Source of the DNA: Aspidiotus rigidus
Lineage: Eukaryota > Arthropoda > Insecta > Hemiptera > Diaspididae
Length of the DNA: 64,000 nucleotides
Assembly (NCBI GenBank): GCA_035079385.1
Contig: JAVHKY010000013.1
Location: 5,146,001 to 5,210,000 of the forward strand
Reading direction: 5' to 3'
Position numbers and translations under genes: made by a program. The notes under the pieces were generated by a model. It had not been told where the DNA came from, made no database searches, and was given only the letters and a program-made list of their open reading frames with translations. Below are positions 34,181-45,060 of this stretch, in pieces. Each line of letters begins with the position of its first letter. The first letter of the stretch is position 1.

Positions 34181-35205
34181 GCGGGAAACCCGCAAGCCCC
34201 GCAGTATTTTTCCGGGTTCTGGAAAAAATTAACAATAAGGGGGCTTAAAAGTGCAAGATTACTTCGTAGTTCCTCAACTGTTAAGAAATTCTATTGAATG
34301 TCCAGAAGTGAATCTTTTTAATTTATTTTTCTTCGCCGTGTGATTCCAATAGTCCCTACGTAATTCCATCAATTTCGTTACGTTGAAATGAACATCACGA
34401 CGTAGGAGTTCGATGTATTTTCCTCCAAATTGCGATCTGATGATGTCATAGATCAGTCCTTGTGACGTCACGGTCTAATGACGTCATAAAACAATTCCTA
34501 GCTCGGAAGTCAAAATTTTAACAGGAACCTATTCTACATGGGAGCTAGGTATTTCGAAAAATTTATCGTGCGCCGTGTGTTGTCTGCCGTAAGATCCAAA
34601 TCGTCAATAATGGTTCAAATCCAACACCCCCTCCCCCCTCAAGTACCAGTCCTTTTGCAGTTTCTTTTTGTTTTACTCCTTTGAGTATTCTCTTAGTTAT
34701 GGATGGACGTAATTTTTTACATAAACGCATCGATTCTAAAGGTCGAAATCCTCCAATGTCTCCCCCTCCCCCCTCCTATCATATATAGCTCGTAGGTCAG
34801 AATTCAAATGCCTCTCTTACCATCAGTATCATCGAGAACATTTTTTTTTTTAATGATGACATCACAATAGTCGGGGAATACCACCCGACTCCAACAAACA
34901 GAAATGCTCTCTCTGAACTTGATTTAGCCCAAAAAAATTTCTTTAATCTAACTCAGACAAATTCCTATGATATCTAGTGTGATATCTAGCCTGGACAAAT
35001 CAGCGTCACAAGTTGATGACGTCATCCGCAAGTCCCGGTTTGCAAGTTCCTCCTCAGATACGAATATAGTTCGTTAGTCGAAAATATTTCAAGTTTCTGT
35101 ACATTTTCCCGAAAGTGATCACGTCATCAAAGTCGGACGCACTCGCGCTCGGAAAAATTTCCTGAGAATGTCCCCCAACCAAAGGGATAGCGGAATCCCC
35201 GCTAT
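34181..35205 (+). mobile_element. Hairpin-ended minisatellite element, variant type, copy F
   Basis: Bounded by GCGGGAAACCCGC (34181-34193) on the left and AGCGGAATCCCCGCT (35189-35203) on the right. These are the counterparts, with different stem sequence, of the CAGGGAACCTG head and AACAGGTTCCCTGTT tail of copies B, C and H. Inside are TGACGTCA motifs (34459-34486, 35016-35021), minisatellite-like phrases (CTAGCTCGGAAGTCAAAATTT; CCCCTCCTATCATATATAGC at about 34770-34790) and an internal AACAGGAACCTATTCTACAT. No coding capacity. Confidence 0.6.
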
Positions 35206-37238
35206 AAGAAACGATACCTTTTAGACTGATGCAACTGGGCCATTAAAATAATCGTGACTCTGGTATTAACTGACTTTGGGGTGTGATCACTTTATATCTA
35301 ATCTATAGTGTATTGATTTAGGCTATCATGTGGGTATCGGTGCTGCCTTACAATCTTCAGACGTACTAATTATGAGGCGATACTCGGACATAATACTGAT
35401 AATATCGAGGAATCGTGAGCTTTTTGAGTCTCAACAAAAGGTGAAGAGAAATGAAAGAAACCGTATAAGAAGGTTTTAAACGAGATTTTATACTGTGACT
35501 AAGATACAATTTTACGAACAACTTTTAAATATAAAATTAATTTTACGACTAATATCTGTCGCTGTTGTGATCTAATGATACAGTTTTTCAGATTGAAAAA
35601 TGATAGCAACATCTATTTTATTATGGACTTATTCAATATACGCTATATGTAACGTTAAAGATGGGAATTAGAATAACTTTTTAGCTTTACCGAACGTCGT
35701 CGTTTAATCGACGTATTTTCAGATATTAGGTATCGTAAAATTTGAGAGCCGAAATTTTCAATTTAGGGAGGTCGAAAGAAATAGCTTTTCTTGTGAAAGA
35801 AATAAGAAGAAAAACTGGCAGAAAAATAAGACGTAGAGAGTTTTTGTACTCGAAATTGAAAAGCATTCATTGTTGAACTTTCTTTTTCGAAAACAGCATA
35901 TTTGTATAAGGCTAATAAGGAAGAAATTTATTCGGAACAATTTTTAAACTACAATCGTCGATGGTATTGGAATTTCTTTGCTCGATTTTTTTCTTTTATG
36001 TAACTATATAACCTTTTTTATTCTCATTATGCACCGAAAATACAGTAAAAGTTGGTTTTTGAGTGATTTCTATAATATGTATGAATACTAATTTATCAGT
36101 TGAAATGCAAATATTTTCGAGGACAATAAGAGAGAATATTTTTTTCCATATTTGATCCCAAGAGACGATATACAAATATTTTCATCAAGTCGATGGCTCA
36201 TTTAAATAATGTAGTTTATAGGTTACAATATTTGTGTGAATTTGAGGCACGCGTACAGAGATGAAATCAAAAGTTATGTTGAAAATTCTAAAAAAAAGGA
36301 AATTACCCATCTGCGTCAATTCCGGAGTGAAAAATCGTGCAATTGACTTATTTTCGTATGGGCTCATTTCATATTTAAATATTATTATATTTCCAGAAAA
36401 GAAGAGGAAACTGTATAAACTCGAAACTGAACTTAACGAATGGAGAACGCGAGAGTGAGAAAAACTCGTTAAAATTTTAGATCACGCTCTAAAACACCAC
36501 GTGTAATTTCACGTTTTCATCATCTACATTCGGGGGAGCAGAAATGCACGTATTTTTTAACACCATTTACGCGTGTTTGGAAAGTTAAATTATAACTTAT
36601 TTAATTTACGTGGGCGTTGTATTACTGAAATTTTATTATTTTTCGTGAAATGTCGACTTAAGTATAGGCCCATAATATTTGCAATTTTCACGAGCTTATT
36701 CTTTTTTTGAGTTTAATGTTTTTCTTACTTATCAAAAAGAAAAGATACGCCGGTCTTTCATTAAATGCCAGAATGTCATATGTTTCCTTTTTCACTTGGG
36801 TTTTACGTGATCGAATTGGAAATAGTACATGAATAATTTACGTTATTTACTTCCATCACTCGTGTTAGGTATATGCCAATAAATATTAATTGAAGAAAAC
36901 CTTGCCAACGAAGACGAACTTATACGACTTTTTTACGTTCTCAAATTGTTATACTTCATATGAAAAATGTTGATCAACAATAAAGTTCCGGGAACTTTTT
37001 GACGGGGAAAGGTTATGGAGAGATATCCGGCTGCGGTGACCTGTGAGATTACGAATAATTGGTCGCTAGATTCTCATGGATCGGTTGGAAAACGGTCCTC
37101 TTGTTTTCTGCTTCTTCTAATTAGTCGATTCGAACACTGACGGCAGTAGGTGACGAAATTATTTCGTTGGATGAATTTACGGTCCCAATGTTCGAAATAA
37201 TGAACCACTCAACTAAAGGGAGTCAGTTGACTGGTTCA
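35206..37238. other. Non-coding, no recognised feature
   Basis: AT-rich sequence with short frames mirrored on both strands. No gene or repeat is supported. Confidence 0.45.
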
Positions 37239-37560
37239 TCATTTGCCTTGTTCTTCGATGTCATCTTCTTCACCCAAAATTATTGTCTCGGTAAAGTCAA
37301 AGTCGTGACCAAGATGAAACTGTACATCATCAGAACTCTTGAAGTCATTCTTATGTTGGGTGAGTCTAGATTCGAGTATCTCGCAAGTTTCTCCAACTAC
37401 TGGAACCACCAGAACAGGAAACGGAGTGAAGAACACCAGATCTTTTTTCCACAGGAGTCTCGTCTTGGATGTGACGAAGGAATCTTTCGTTGCCGGTGTT
37501 GTAATTGGCATGTTTCATATCTTTTCTGAAGTTTTCCACTTCCAGCCCCTAATTCCGAAA
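37239..37560 (-). pseudogene. Penelope-like element remnant: GIY-YIG domain
   Basis: Minus strand reads EVENFRKDMKHANYNTGNER, then HIQDETPVEKRSGVLHSVSC. After a frameshift it continues VGETCEILESRLTQHKNDFK and QFHLGHDFDFTETIILGEED to a stop. The order (basic linker, KRSGV-x5-C, VGET-x5-RL..HK, then a GHDFDF block) is that of the GIY-YIG endonuclease of PLEs. No catalytic YIG is preserved. It lies directly beside the dispersed repeat at 37540-38720. Confidence 0.6.
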
Positions 37561-38720
37561 TTTGCGAGCTCAAGCTACCCTTTTGCGAGTTTGTCCTTTC
37601 TCTGAAACATGTCTTTCGTGAAAGGATCCTAGCCCCTAATTCCAAAATTTGCAAGTTTCACCACGCCCACAAGTTCCTCCCCCCCCCAGAAAGGAGCCCT
37701 AGACATGATTCTGAACATCCGCGAGTTGCACGAGTCCTGAATCCTGGTCCCTGATTCCAAAATATGCGAATTCATACCCTCCTTACCGCGAGTCTCCCTG
37801 TCTGCAGTACTCCTTCTCTTATTTTATAATGAATTACGGTATGATGTAATCAGCCATGACCCCGAGCCTAATTCTGAAATTTGCGAGTTCAATCTATCTC
37901 CCCTCATAAGTAGTTCAGTACAAGCTCCTGCTCTATGTTGATCTTATGTGAGGCCTGGTCCATTAAGGCTAATAGTAAGCCTAGGATACTTTCGTATACT
38001 GTATAGCCCAGTATAATGAAAGCTAAGGACTAGCACCCTAGTTCTAAAATCCTCTAGTATGACGTCGTCAGCCGTGACTCGGTGGCCTCGGGTAGTATGT
38101 ATTACTATTAGACTTACTAAGGGAGTGAGTGATCCAGAGAAAGAAGAGAGGAAGAGAGAAAGCCCAAGCTGATAACGTCATCAGCTTGTGACGTCATAAC
38201 CATTCACGATAGCTGTCTGCGACGTCATCATCACTACCCGTGACGGCTGCCTTTGACGGCATTAATATTCATTAGATTGGGCTCCCTCTCTCTTCCGTGC
38301 TCTTTTCTACTCTCGGAATCACTCACTCCGCTCGTAAATGATGTTATGAATGCTGATGACGTCACAGGCAGTCGTCGTGAATGGTTATGACGTCACGAGC
38401 TGGAGACGTCTTCAGCTTTGGCTTTCTCCCTTCCTTACTCTCTTCTATTTTCGAGATCATTCACTCCGCTCGTAAGCCTCTTAACAGTCTTCCCGAATGA
38501 GCCCCCCTGAGCTACAGTACACCAAGCGTGTATTAGTCTAAGAACAGGTCGTACGCCTCTGTGACAAAAATTCATGAGCTAGGCCATAATTTCATTACAA
38601 AGCAGGCGTGGCCTTAGAATGCGATATAAATGAAGTCGTTTACTAGTAGACGTGAAACAAGATCTTTATTTATTTGGCTCTGCTAGAAATTTTTCTTTTC
38701 GAACCTCCCTTTCTGTCCGC
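37540..38720. repeat. Dispersed repeat of about 1 kb, copy 1 (partner 44080-45060)
   Basis: Shares with 44080-45060, in the same order and strand: CCTAATTCCRAAATTTGC phrases repeated several times, CCTGGTCCCTRATTCCAAAA, a TAGTATAATG/CTAGTAT tract, AGAAAGCCCAAGCTRATRA next to GTGACGTCATAA, a run of CATTCACGA-like phrases, CACAAGCTAGGCC-like text and the final ATCTTYATYTRTTTGGCTCTG motif. It contains several TGACGTCA motifs (about 38189-38400). No coding frame. Both copies abut minus-strand coding-like sequence beginning FRKDMK. Confidence 0.7.
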
Positions 38721-39190
38721 ACGATTCAAGTTATTAAGGAATATCGTCTGGTATACTCAATGATACAGCCTCCAACGAAGAAGTATTTTTCAAAATTCTT
38801 GCTTCTTCATTCGCACTTGATGGCGCCATATACTCTGAAACTGACTACGAGGTGATGGGTAGGAATCTTAGAAGCTTGTTATTCTCAGTTACCCTCACTC
38901 ATACGCAAGCATTTACTTACTCTTGACTCTAATTTGAGTACTTGAAAAAATCTTTTGTAAATTCTTACATCAGTAAAAAAAAACTACTTGCATACTCAAA
39001 ATAAGACTTGTTCGGGGACTCTTGGTATTTATGTTGGAAAAACTTGTCTGATAGTTGAATTTAGACATCGACCAACATTAAAATGAAATCACGAATCCCT
39101 CTAATTTTATGGTTTTATTTATCCCCCCACTCTCTGAAAACTGAATGCAATTTTATGTCGAGAATACACTTTTGATAGAAAGGAAATTTC
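38721..39190. other. Non-coding, no recognised feature
   Basis: No frames or repeats recognised. Confidence 0.4.
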
Positions 39191-39194
39191 CGTA

Positions 39195-39860
39195 GTTGTC
39201 GATATTCTTCAATCTTGACCCCATCGCGTCTACATCGACTCACTATGACTCAAAATCGTATTTAGCTTTGCCTAATGTCGACCGCAAATCAACCGAAAAA
39301 GACGAAGTCGACTTAAGATCAACAACTCTTTTTTAGGGATGTCGAAATTGAGTCGATTCCCAGTATTAGAGGACTGAAAATCGACGTCGATTTTGTGTAT
39401 AAGTCACCCACCGGCAGAAGACTTGCGATCGACGTCGAAATTCCGTAGATTGTAAGTGCACAACAAGGTGCACAACCAGATAGAGTTTTGGAATCGAAGT
39501 CCAAAATAAGTCGATATTTAATATAAACTGTAAATTGACTAAGCAGACTTTTTCTTCGTGGTGCCGTTGACATCGCGTCGATTCGATCATTGCTGCTCTG
39601 GTCAAGCATAATTAAGTTTCTCAATGGTCCTCGTTGTATAATTACGACTTTACGCATTCTGTCTGCGAGTGGCGAAGTCACCAAACAGGTGTGATTGTCA
39701 TCGATTTAAGGCAATTTTAAGTCGACCAGCATTTATTACCGCATAAGACTACAAATCAACTTGAAATCGACCCAAGAGCAGTTGATTTCAGGTTGCCGGA
39801 AAAATTTGGAGAAGCCGACTCCAGATCGACTTCGATTTGAAGTCGACCAGTGCTCATTAC
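39195..39860. repeat. TCGA-rich degenerate tract
   Basis: About two dozen TCGA-containing words such as AAGTCGACTT, ATCGACGTCGATTTT, GATCGACTTCGATTTGAAG and AAGTCGACC recur irregularly over some 660 bases, far above the density in neighbouring DNA. Spacing is irregular, so it is not a clean tandem array. It may be an eroded satellite or a TE fragment. Short frames within it on both strands are not supported as genes. Confidence 0.55.
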
Positions 39861-42800
39861 TAGAGAACTACAAATTTACTCGAAAAAGACCTAATAGAGC
39901 AGTCGGGCTTTCGTCTTACATATATCTTTCGTTGAAATTTCCGAAAGTTTTTCCTGTAGGCTCGGATATGCTCAACCGAAGTGAACAGTTTTCTCTTTAC
40001 AAAAATACGTACTTCAAAGGACGTAGAACATTTTTATTTCTTCCTTCCTGATCACTTTTGCCAAAGTAAGGGTGGAAGATAAAATATGAGTAGAATAGAA
40101 ATACTTTTCAACTCTTCAAGAATTATAACCAAAACAACGTTAACTTGGAGTAGGAAAAAAGAGATACGGTAAGGTGTATAGAAGAATGGAAGAGAAACTA
40201 GATACGTTACACAATAATAAGAGGAAGAAAAGTAGCGGAAATTGAAAACTGGAAGTTGAAGATCGAGAGAGAAAAACTTGGCACTCGGTTTTTCGAAAAT
40301 TTTCAGATGTCTCATGTTTGTAGCCAACGTCTACATGTGCGTATATTTCTTTTGAAAATGTTTCATAAAGCGTCCGTCCTGTCATAACGGATTTTCGTAG
40401 CCCTCTGTCTTCATATTATCCTTGAGTCACCAGAGGAAGGAAAGAAGGAGGAAGAATATTGTGCCAACGGTACAATGAAGTAAGTCGACTTGCAGTAGGT
40501 CACTAGTACTCTATGAATATATTTTTATGCAAACTAGAAATAATATGTACATGTCTTATTCTCATGTTATGCATTGAAGCAAGAGGTAGATCTCGCCGAG
40601 AGTCTAAAATAAAGTAGTGCACTTACTCGAAAAAAAGTAGATATTTCTATTCTTGTATGCACTGCTTACAATGCAGTGTGATGATTCCATCATATTTAAC
40701 AGTAAATTCATCAGTCATATAATTTTCAGTAGTATTGAACAGCTTGATTGGAGTCTGTTTCATAAAAAATTGATGGATGTCACTTTACACATTAGCGCTG
40801 TTGATTTACATTCCAATCTCATCTGAGACGAATTGACCTAATATTATTAGATCGATCTTTTAAATCCAAGATTTTCAATGTTGAAAAAATTCCCAGGGGC
40901 TACCACGTCTCAAAATCGTACCACATTCCCCCAAAATCTTGTACCTTTGAGGATGGAGCAATAATGCGCCAATTCTACTTTCAATTTGACGCTCTTTAGT
41001 TCTATGGTTTTGAGATGTCTCGACTGAGGCAGGGACATTTCACACCGATAAATCGGACTGCCTCATGGGACCTAAGAGTCACCAGCGGAAGGTTTGAATA
41101 ACGCCGCAACATTGCGCGGAGCATCATTTGTACGTCCCCTTGTACAAGTTGACGTTGTGTCGTTTAAACCTTTCGCGAGTGACTCTTATAATATCCTGTG
41201 TGGTGGTCTAATATACTTGTGGTGAAACTATTCTACCATGATCTATTCATCAGTCAGCTTGTTAACTGAAAGCGTGCTCGCTATTTCAATAAAATTTGCG
41301 GTAAAGTAAATGTATTACTTTTTTGAAAATTCTGCTATAGAATGAGACGAAATGGTTGATATTTATGACTTGAACGATCTCAACTTTATACATTGAAAAT
41401 TCCAATTTTCATTTGTTTGCATGTAGGTACTGAATAAAAACCGAAAATGAAAACTCGGACTGCGATCAAGAGTCGTATAGATTCAATTCAACTATTTTGG
41501 TAAAAACTGACCGACTGTAGAATTTGAATGAATGATTAGGAGTGCGAGTACTTATAATAAACTGATGAGGTCATCTTTCGATGACAGCTCAGCTGCATGC
41601 GCATCATGCATTATGAATTTGCGATTAAATTCTTGGCAGAAAATTGTAATTACGTATCTACTGAGATTGTAACCATATTGAAGAGATGGGAGTATGATAA
41701 AGGGGATATGTTCACTTACTAGTCGTCGTAATGTTCTCCGAAACAGAATACGACGATGATACAGCGTGGATGAACAATATAACACGAACGCAATCGTATT
41801 ATTGAGAACACAATAACCACTAATTAGCCTAGAATAGCCTCTCGAGTGCTTCAAGAACAATACTCACAAAAGGTTACAAAAAATTGTTTCAATACGAATA
41901 AGTATAACATTCCAGCATTATCGGAACGCTTTCCTTTTTTTTTTTTTTTTTCTACATCATAAACGTAAGTACAATAAACAAATTCTGTGCGCCACCGACG
42001 ATATTAGATGTTTAACTTTAACTCTGTACGAGTATTCAACTTTATCGAATTTTTTTCTCGGACCCCTACGTTTTAATACTCGTATTCTCATTTCTGTACC
42101 TTTTCACAAAGATCTGTATCGGGAACGACAGTAGGTATTGGAAATTCAAATTTTACTCCGTTCAACTATCGTTTTTGAACTTTTATTTTATTCGAAATAA
42201 CGCAGCATAAAGGAGGAATGCAAACAATTGGGAACGATAAAACAGCTGGGGAAAAAAAACGAATTTGGTCGTTGAAAATTTTTTTAACAGTCAACAAACA
42301 TCATTAAGATGGATTGTCGTCAAAAAGCCGTTTATTTCATTATGATTTGAATTTTTTCCAAGAACGCGCTCGCGAATGTGACAAATGTACATATTTCTAT
42401 GGTACAATGGTACAGATCGTAAAAAATGATTGACGTCTTGGATTCGATTTTACGATGAACGCGCGACGTTATTTTGCTGCCGTTAAACGAGATTCGAGAT
42501 TCGTTTACTTTTGCTCGAGTATCTTTTCGAATATTCGGCCGAATTTAGATTTTACGTCCGCTAATGGTCTATTCAATTTACGATACTTAATTTTATATCG
42601 TTTTTCAACTCACCGAACACGATATTTATACAATAATTAAGACAAGCAGAGTGGTCGAGGTATATTTTGACGTCAAATAATTCCTGTGATTTTAATATAT
42701 CGCATTAAGTAATTTGGATACAAGTTTATTCAATTTGAAATTAAGTTTCATTCTACAATATATAATTTTCTTTGAGAGGTGATAGTCTTTGTGACTTTAA

Positions 42801-42900
42801 GGAGAAAAGGGGATGGATCCCCTTGCCCCGTTTGCAGGAAGTCTAGGCCCAAACCTTATATTGAGAAGATGCATACCGGTACGTAATCGTATCCTCCATT
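39861..42900. other. Non-coding, no recognised feature
   Basis: A T-tract lies at about 41936-41951. Several short frames have no domains. Nothing else is recognised. Confidence 0.45.
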
Positions 42901-43362
42901 TTAGAAGGCTGTTAGGTCAGCTAGTTTGACGAGGACTGAACCCTCAAACTCTGGTGTGCAAATGTCACTAATATACGCAGCCAAAGATGATGTCACTAAT
43001 ACTGTTACATATATGACTCCAAACGTGATTAAATTATTCGAGAGGCTGTCTTTTCTCATCTTTTCCTTTGCAATCTCCATCTGCTCCCAGAATTTTCTTC
43101 TCTTCAAGCGGTTTTCTACATGCATGATCTCAAATATTTCTTCACCATTGTGCTGTTCTCCATTGCAGTGCTTGCTAAAAAGTGACAGCCATCTCTTTTT
43201 CCCTTGATGTTTCTTGCTCCTTTTTCTTGTCATTGAACTTTTTCCTAGTCTCGCCCGCCTACATGCCTCTGCATTGCACCTTTCGCAACTAAGCTTGTGT
43301 CCTCCGCTCAAGTTTCCATTGTATTTTTTTTTCGTCTGATTGTTGCTTTTTCTCTTCACCAT
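42901..43362 (-). CDS. Hypothetical protein with basic N-terminus and membrane segment
   Basis: 153-codon frame from an ATG in good context (CTAACCATGG on the minus strand). It has a strongly basic N-terminus (MVKRKSNNQTKKKY), a cysteine cluster CERCNAEAC near residues 26-34, another basic run (TRKRSKKHQGKKR), a charged helical stretch (VENRLKRRKFWEQMEIAKEK) and one hydrophobic segment (FGVIYVTVLVTSSLAAYI, about residues 114-131). No family recognised. It is downstream of unassigned coding-like minus-strand sequence (43400-44080) and of the dispersed repeat, so it may be part of a transposon rather than a host gene. Confidence 0.35.
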   Translation of the reverse strand: MVKRKSNNQTKKKYNGNLSGGHKLSCERCNAEACRRARLGKSSMTRKRSKKHQGKKRWLSLFSKHCNGEQHNGEEIFEIMHVENRLKRRKFWEQMEIAKEKMRKDSLSNNLITFGVIYVTVLVTSSLAAYISDICTPEFEGSVLVKLADLTAF

Positions 43363-44080
43363 GGTTAGGTTGTTGAGAATGCCTACATTACTTTTCTAAG
43401 TATGGTACTGATCCGAAGAACTTTCAGAATGTCCTGTCATGGGTTCCCTTTTCCCACGGGCTCCTTCAACCACGTTTATAGACCAGTCGTTACCTGCTGC
43501 AATCTGCTTTACCCTCGCGGTTCCCCTTCTCTTCTCTTCGTTGTTCTCCAGGATAGAAATTGTTCGGTAGCATTAGTTCTGAATCGCCGGTAACTTGTAT
43601 CTGAGGTGGTGGTGAGATTCGTTGGATGTAATAGTTTCAATGTCCGTTGGCTCCTTGTGAACTTCGTATTCTATGCGAGTGTTGAGTCCAAACGTTGATG
43701 TTCTCACTGCCTTTTTCTACTACAGTGTTTAATCAAGTTTCCAAACTTGCTGCCTTTCAATACCTTGTTTTCCACATCATTCATGGATGTGTCAGCCAGT
43801 ATCGGTGACGGCAATGATTCCATCGCTGGTTCATTGTAGAAATTGTTAATATTGCGAGTTAGCGGTAGCTCTGCCCCACGATTTCGTCCTATACTTTGGC
43901 GTATTTTAGCCCGTCAGGATTTCCATGGTATCTACGTTTTGCTTTAGGGTGAGAAGTTTTTGTTATGATGTGGTATCAAACATCTTTGTCACATTTGAGA
44001 ATACTACTTTGTAGTTACTCTCGATTCCCACCTTGTTCAATCGCTCTATCACCTCCCTGTTGTTGACTCGTTTCATATCT
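43363..44080 (-). pseudogene. Unassigned decayed coding-like sequence, probably transposon
   Basis: The minus strand contains protein-like runs split by stops, for example ENFRKDMKRVNNREVIERLN with NKVGIESNYKVVFSNVTKMF, and KAVRTSTFGLNTRIEYEVHK. The start (FRKDMKR) matches the sequence that precedes the GIY-YIG remnant at 37239-37560, and both sit next to a copy of the same 1 kb repeat. A PLE origin is inferred from that only. Confidence 0.35.
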
Positions 44081-45060
44081 TTCCTGAAATTTTCTGAATC
44101 CTAACCCTTAATTATAAAATTTGCAAGATAACAAGCACCCTCGCGAAGGAACCCTGGGCATGATACTGAAGATCTACGAGTCCCGTAGGCTCTGAATCCT
44201 GGTCCCTAATTCCAAAATTTGCCAGTTTACACCACCCCCGCGAGCCTCCTCACATCCCTTAATAATCCTGTGTACCTTCTCTTCCGTTATAATAAACTAT
44301 GACGTCATCAACAGTGACTCCGAGCCTATTCTGAAATCTGCGAGTGCAACTCACCTCCCCTCATCCTTGTAATCTACAACTGATTGGTGTGGGCTGTTAT
44401 ACTGCTGTATGTTAGGCCTATTTTCATGAACGTCAATAGGACTAGTATAGTCTAGAAAACGATACATAAAGCCCAGTATAATGGATGATGTGGAGAAATC
44501 TGTCAGTGTGAGGTCATTGACCGTGACCTGGAGACCTAGTATGAGGGAGATTCGAGCAGTATTACTATCAGGCCTAGTATAATGGAGACTGTTGGGAAGC
44601 TTAGGAGCAAAGTGAGTGATCCCGAGAATAGAAAGAGTAAAAAAGAGAGGGAGAAAGCCCAAGCTAATGAAGTCATTAACTCGTGACGTCATAAGCATCC
44701 ATGATGGCTATATTAGCATTCACGACGTCGCTTACGAGCGGTGTGAGTGATCCCGAGAATAGAAGAGGGTAGAGAAGACAGAGAGGACAAGCTGATGACC
44801 TCACAGTAGCTATATGACGTCACTAATATTGATATCGATACGGAAGCAAACGAGTGATTTATCTTCCATTGTACCACGTCTATATTAGTCCAAAACAGGG
44901 CGTGCGTACGCCTCTGTAAGAAAAATTCACAAGCTAGGCCATTATTTCATCACAAAGCATGCGTGGCCTTGAAATATAAATGAGGTCATTCACTGACAGA
45001 TATGAAACGCGATCTTCATCTGTTTGGCTCTGTCAGAAAATCTCTCTTCTTTATTTCTGG
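44081..45060. repeat. Dispersed repeat of about 1 kb, copy 2 (partner 37540-38720)
   Basis: Same block order and strand as copy 1, including GACGTCATCAACAGTGACTCC, GTGACGTCATAAGCATCCA and the terminal CGATCTTCATCTGTTTGGCT motif. It is shorter than copy 1 through internal gaps. No coding frame. Confidence 0.7.

Noticed and set aside
42635..42670. tRNA-like A box (GCAGAGTGGTCGAGG)
   Set aside because: No B box, anticodon stem or acceptor pairing follows.
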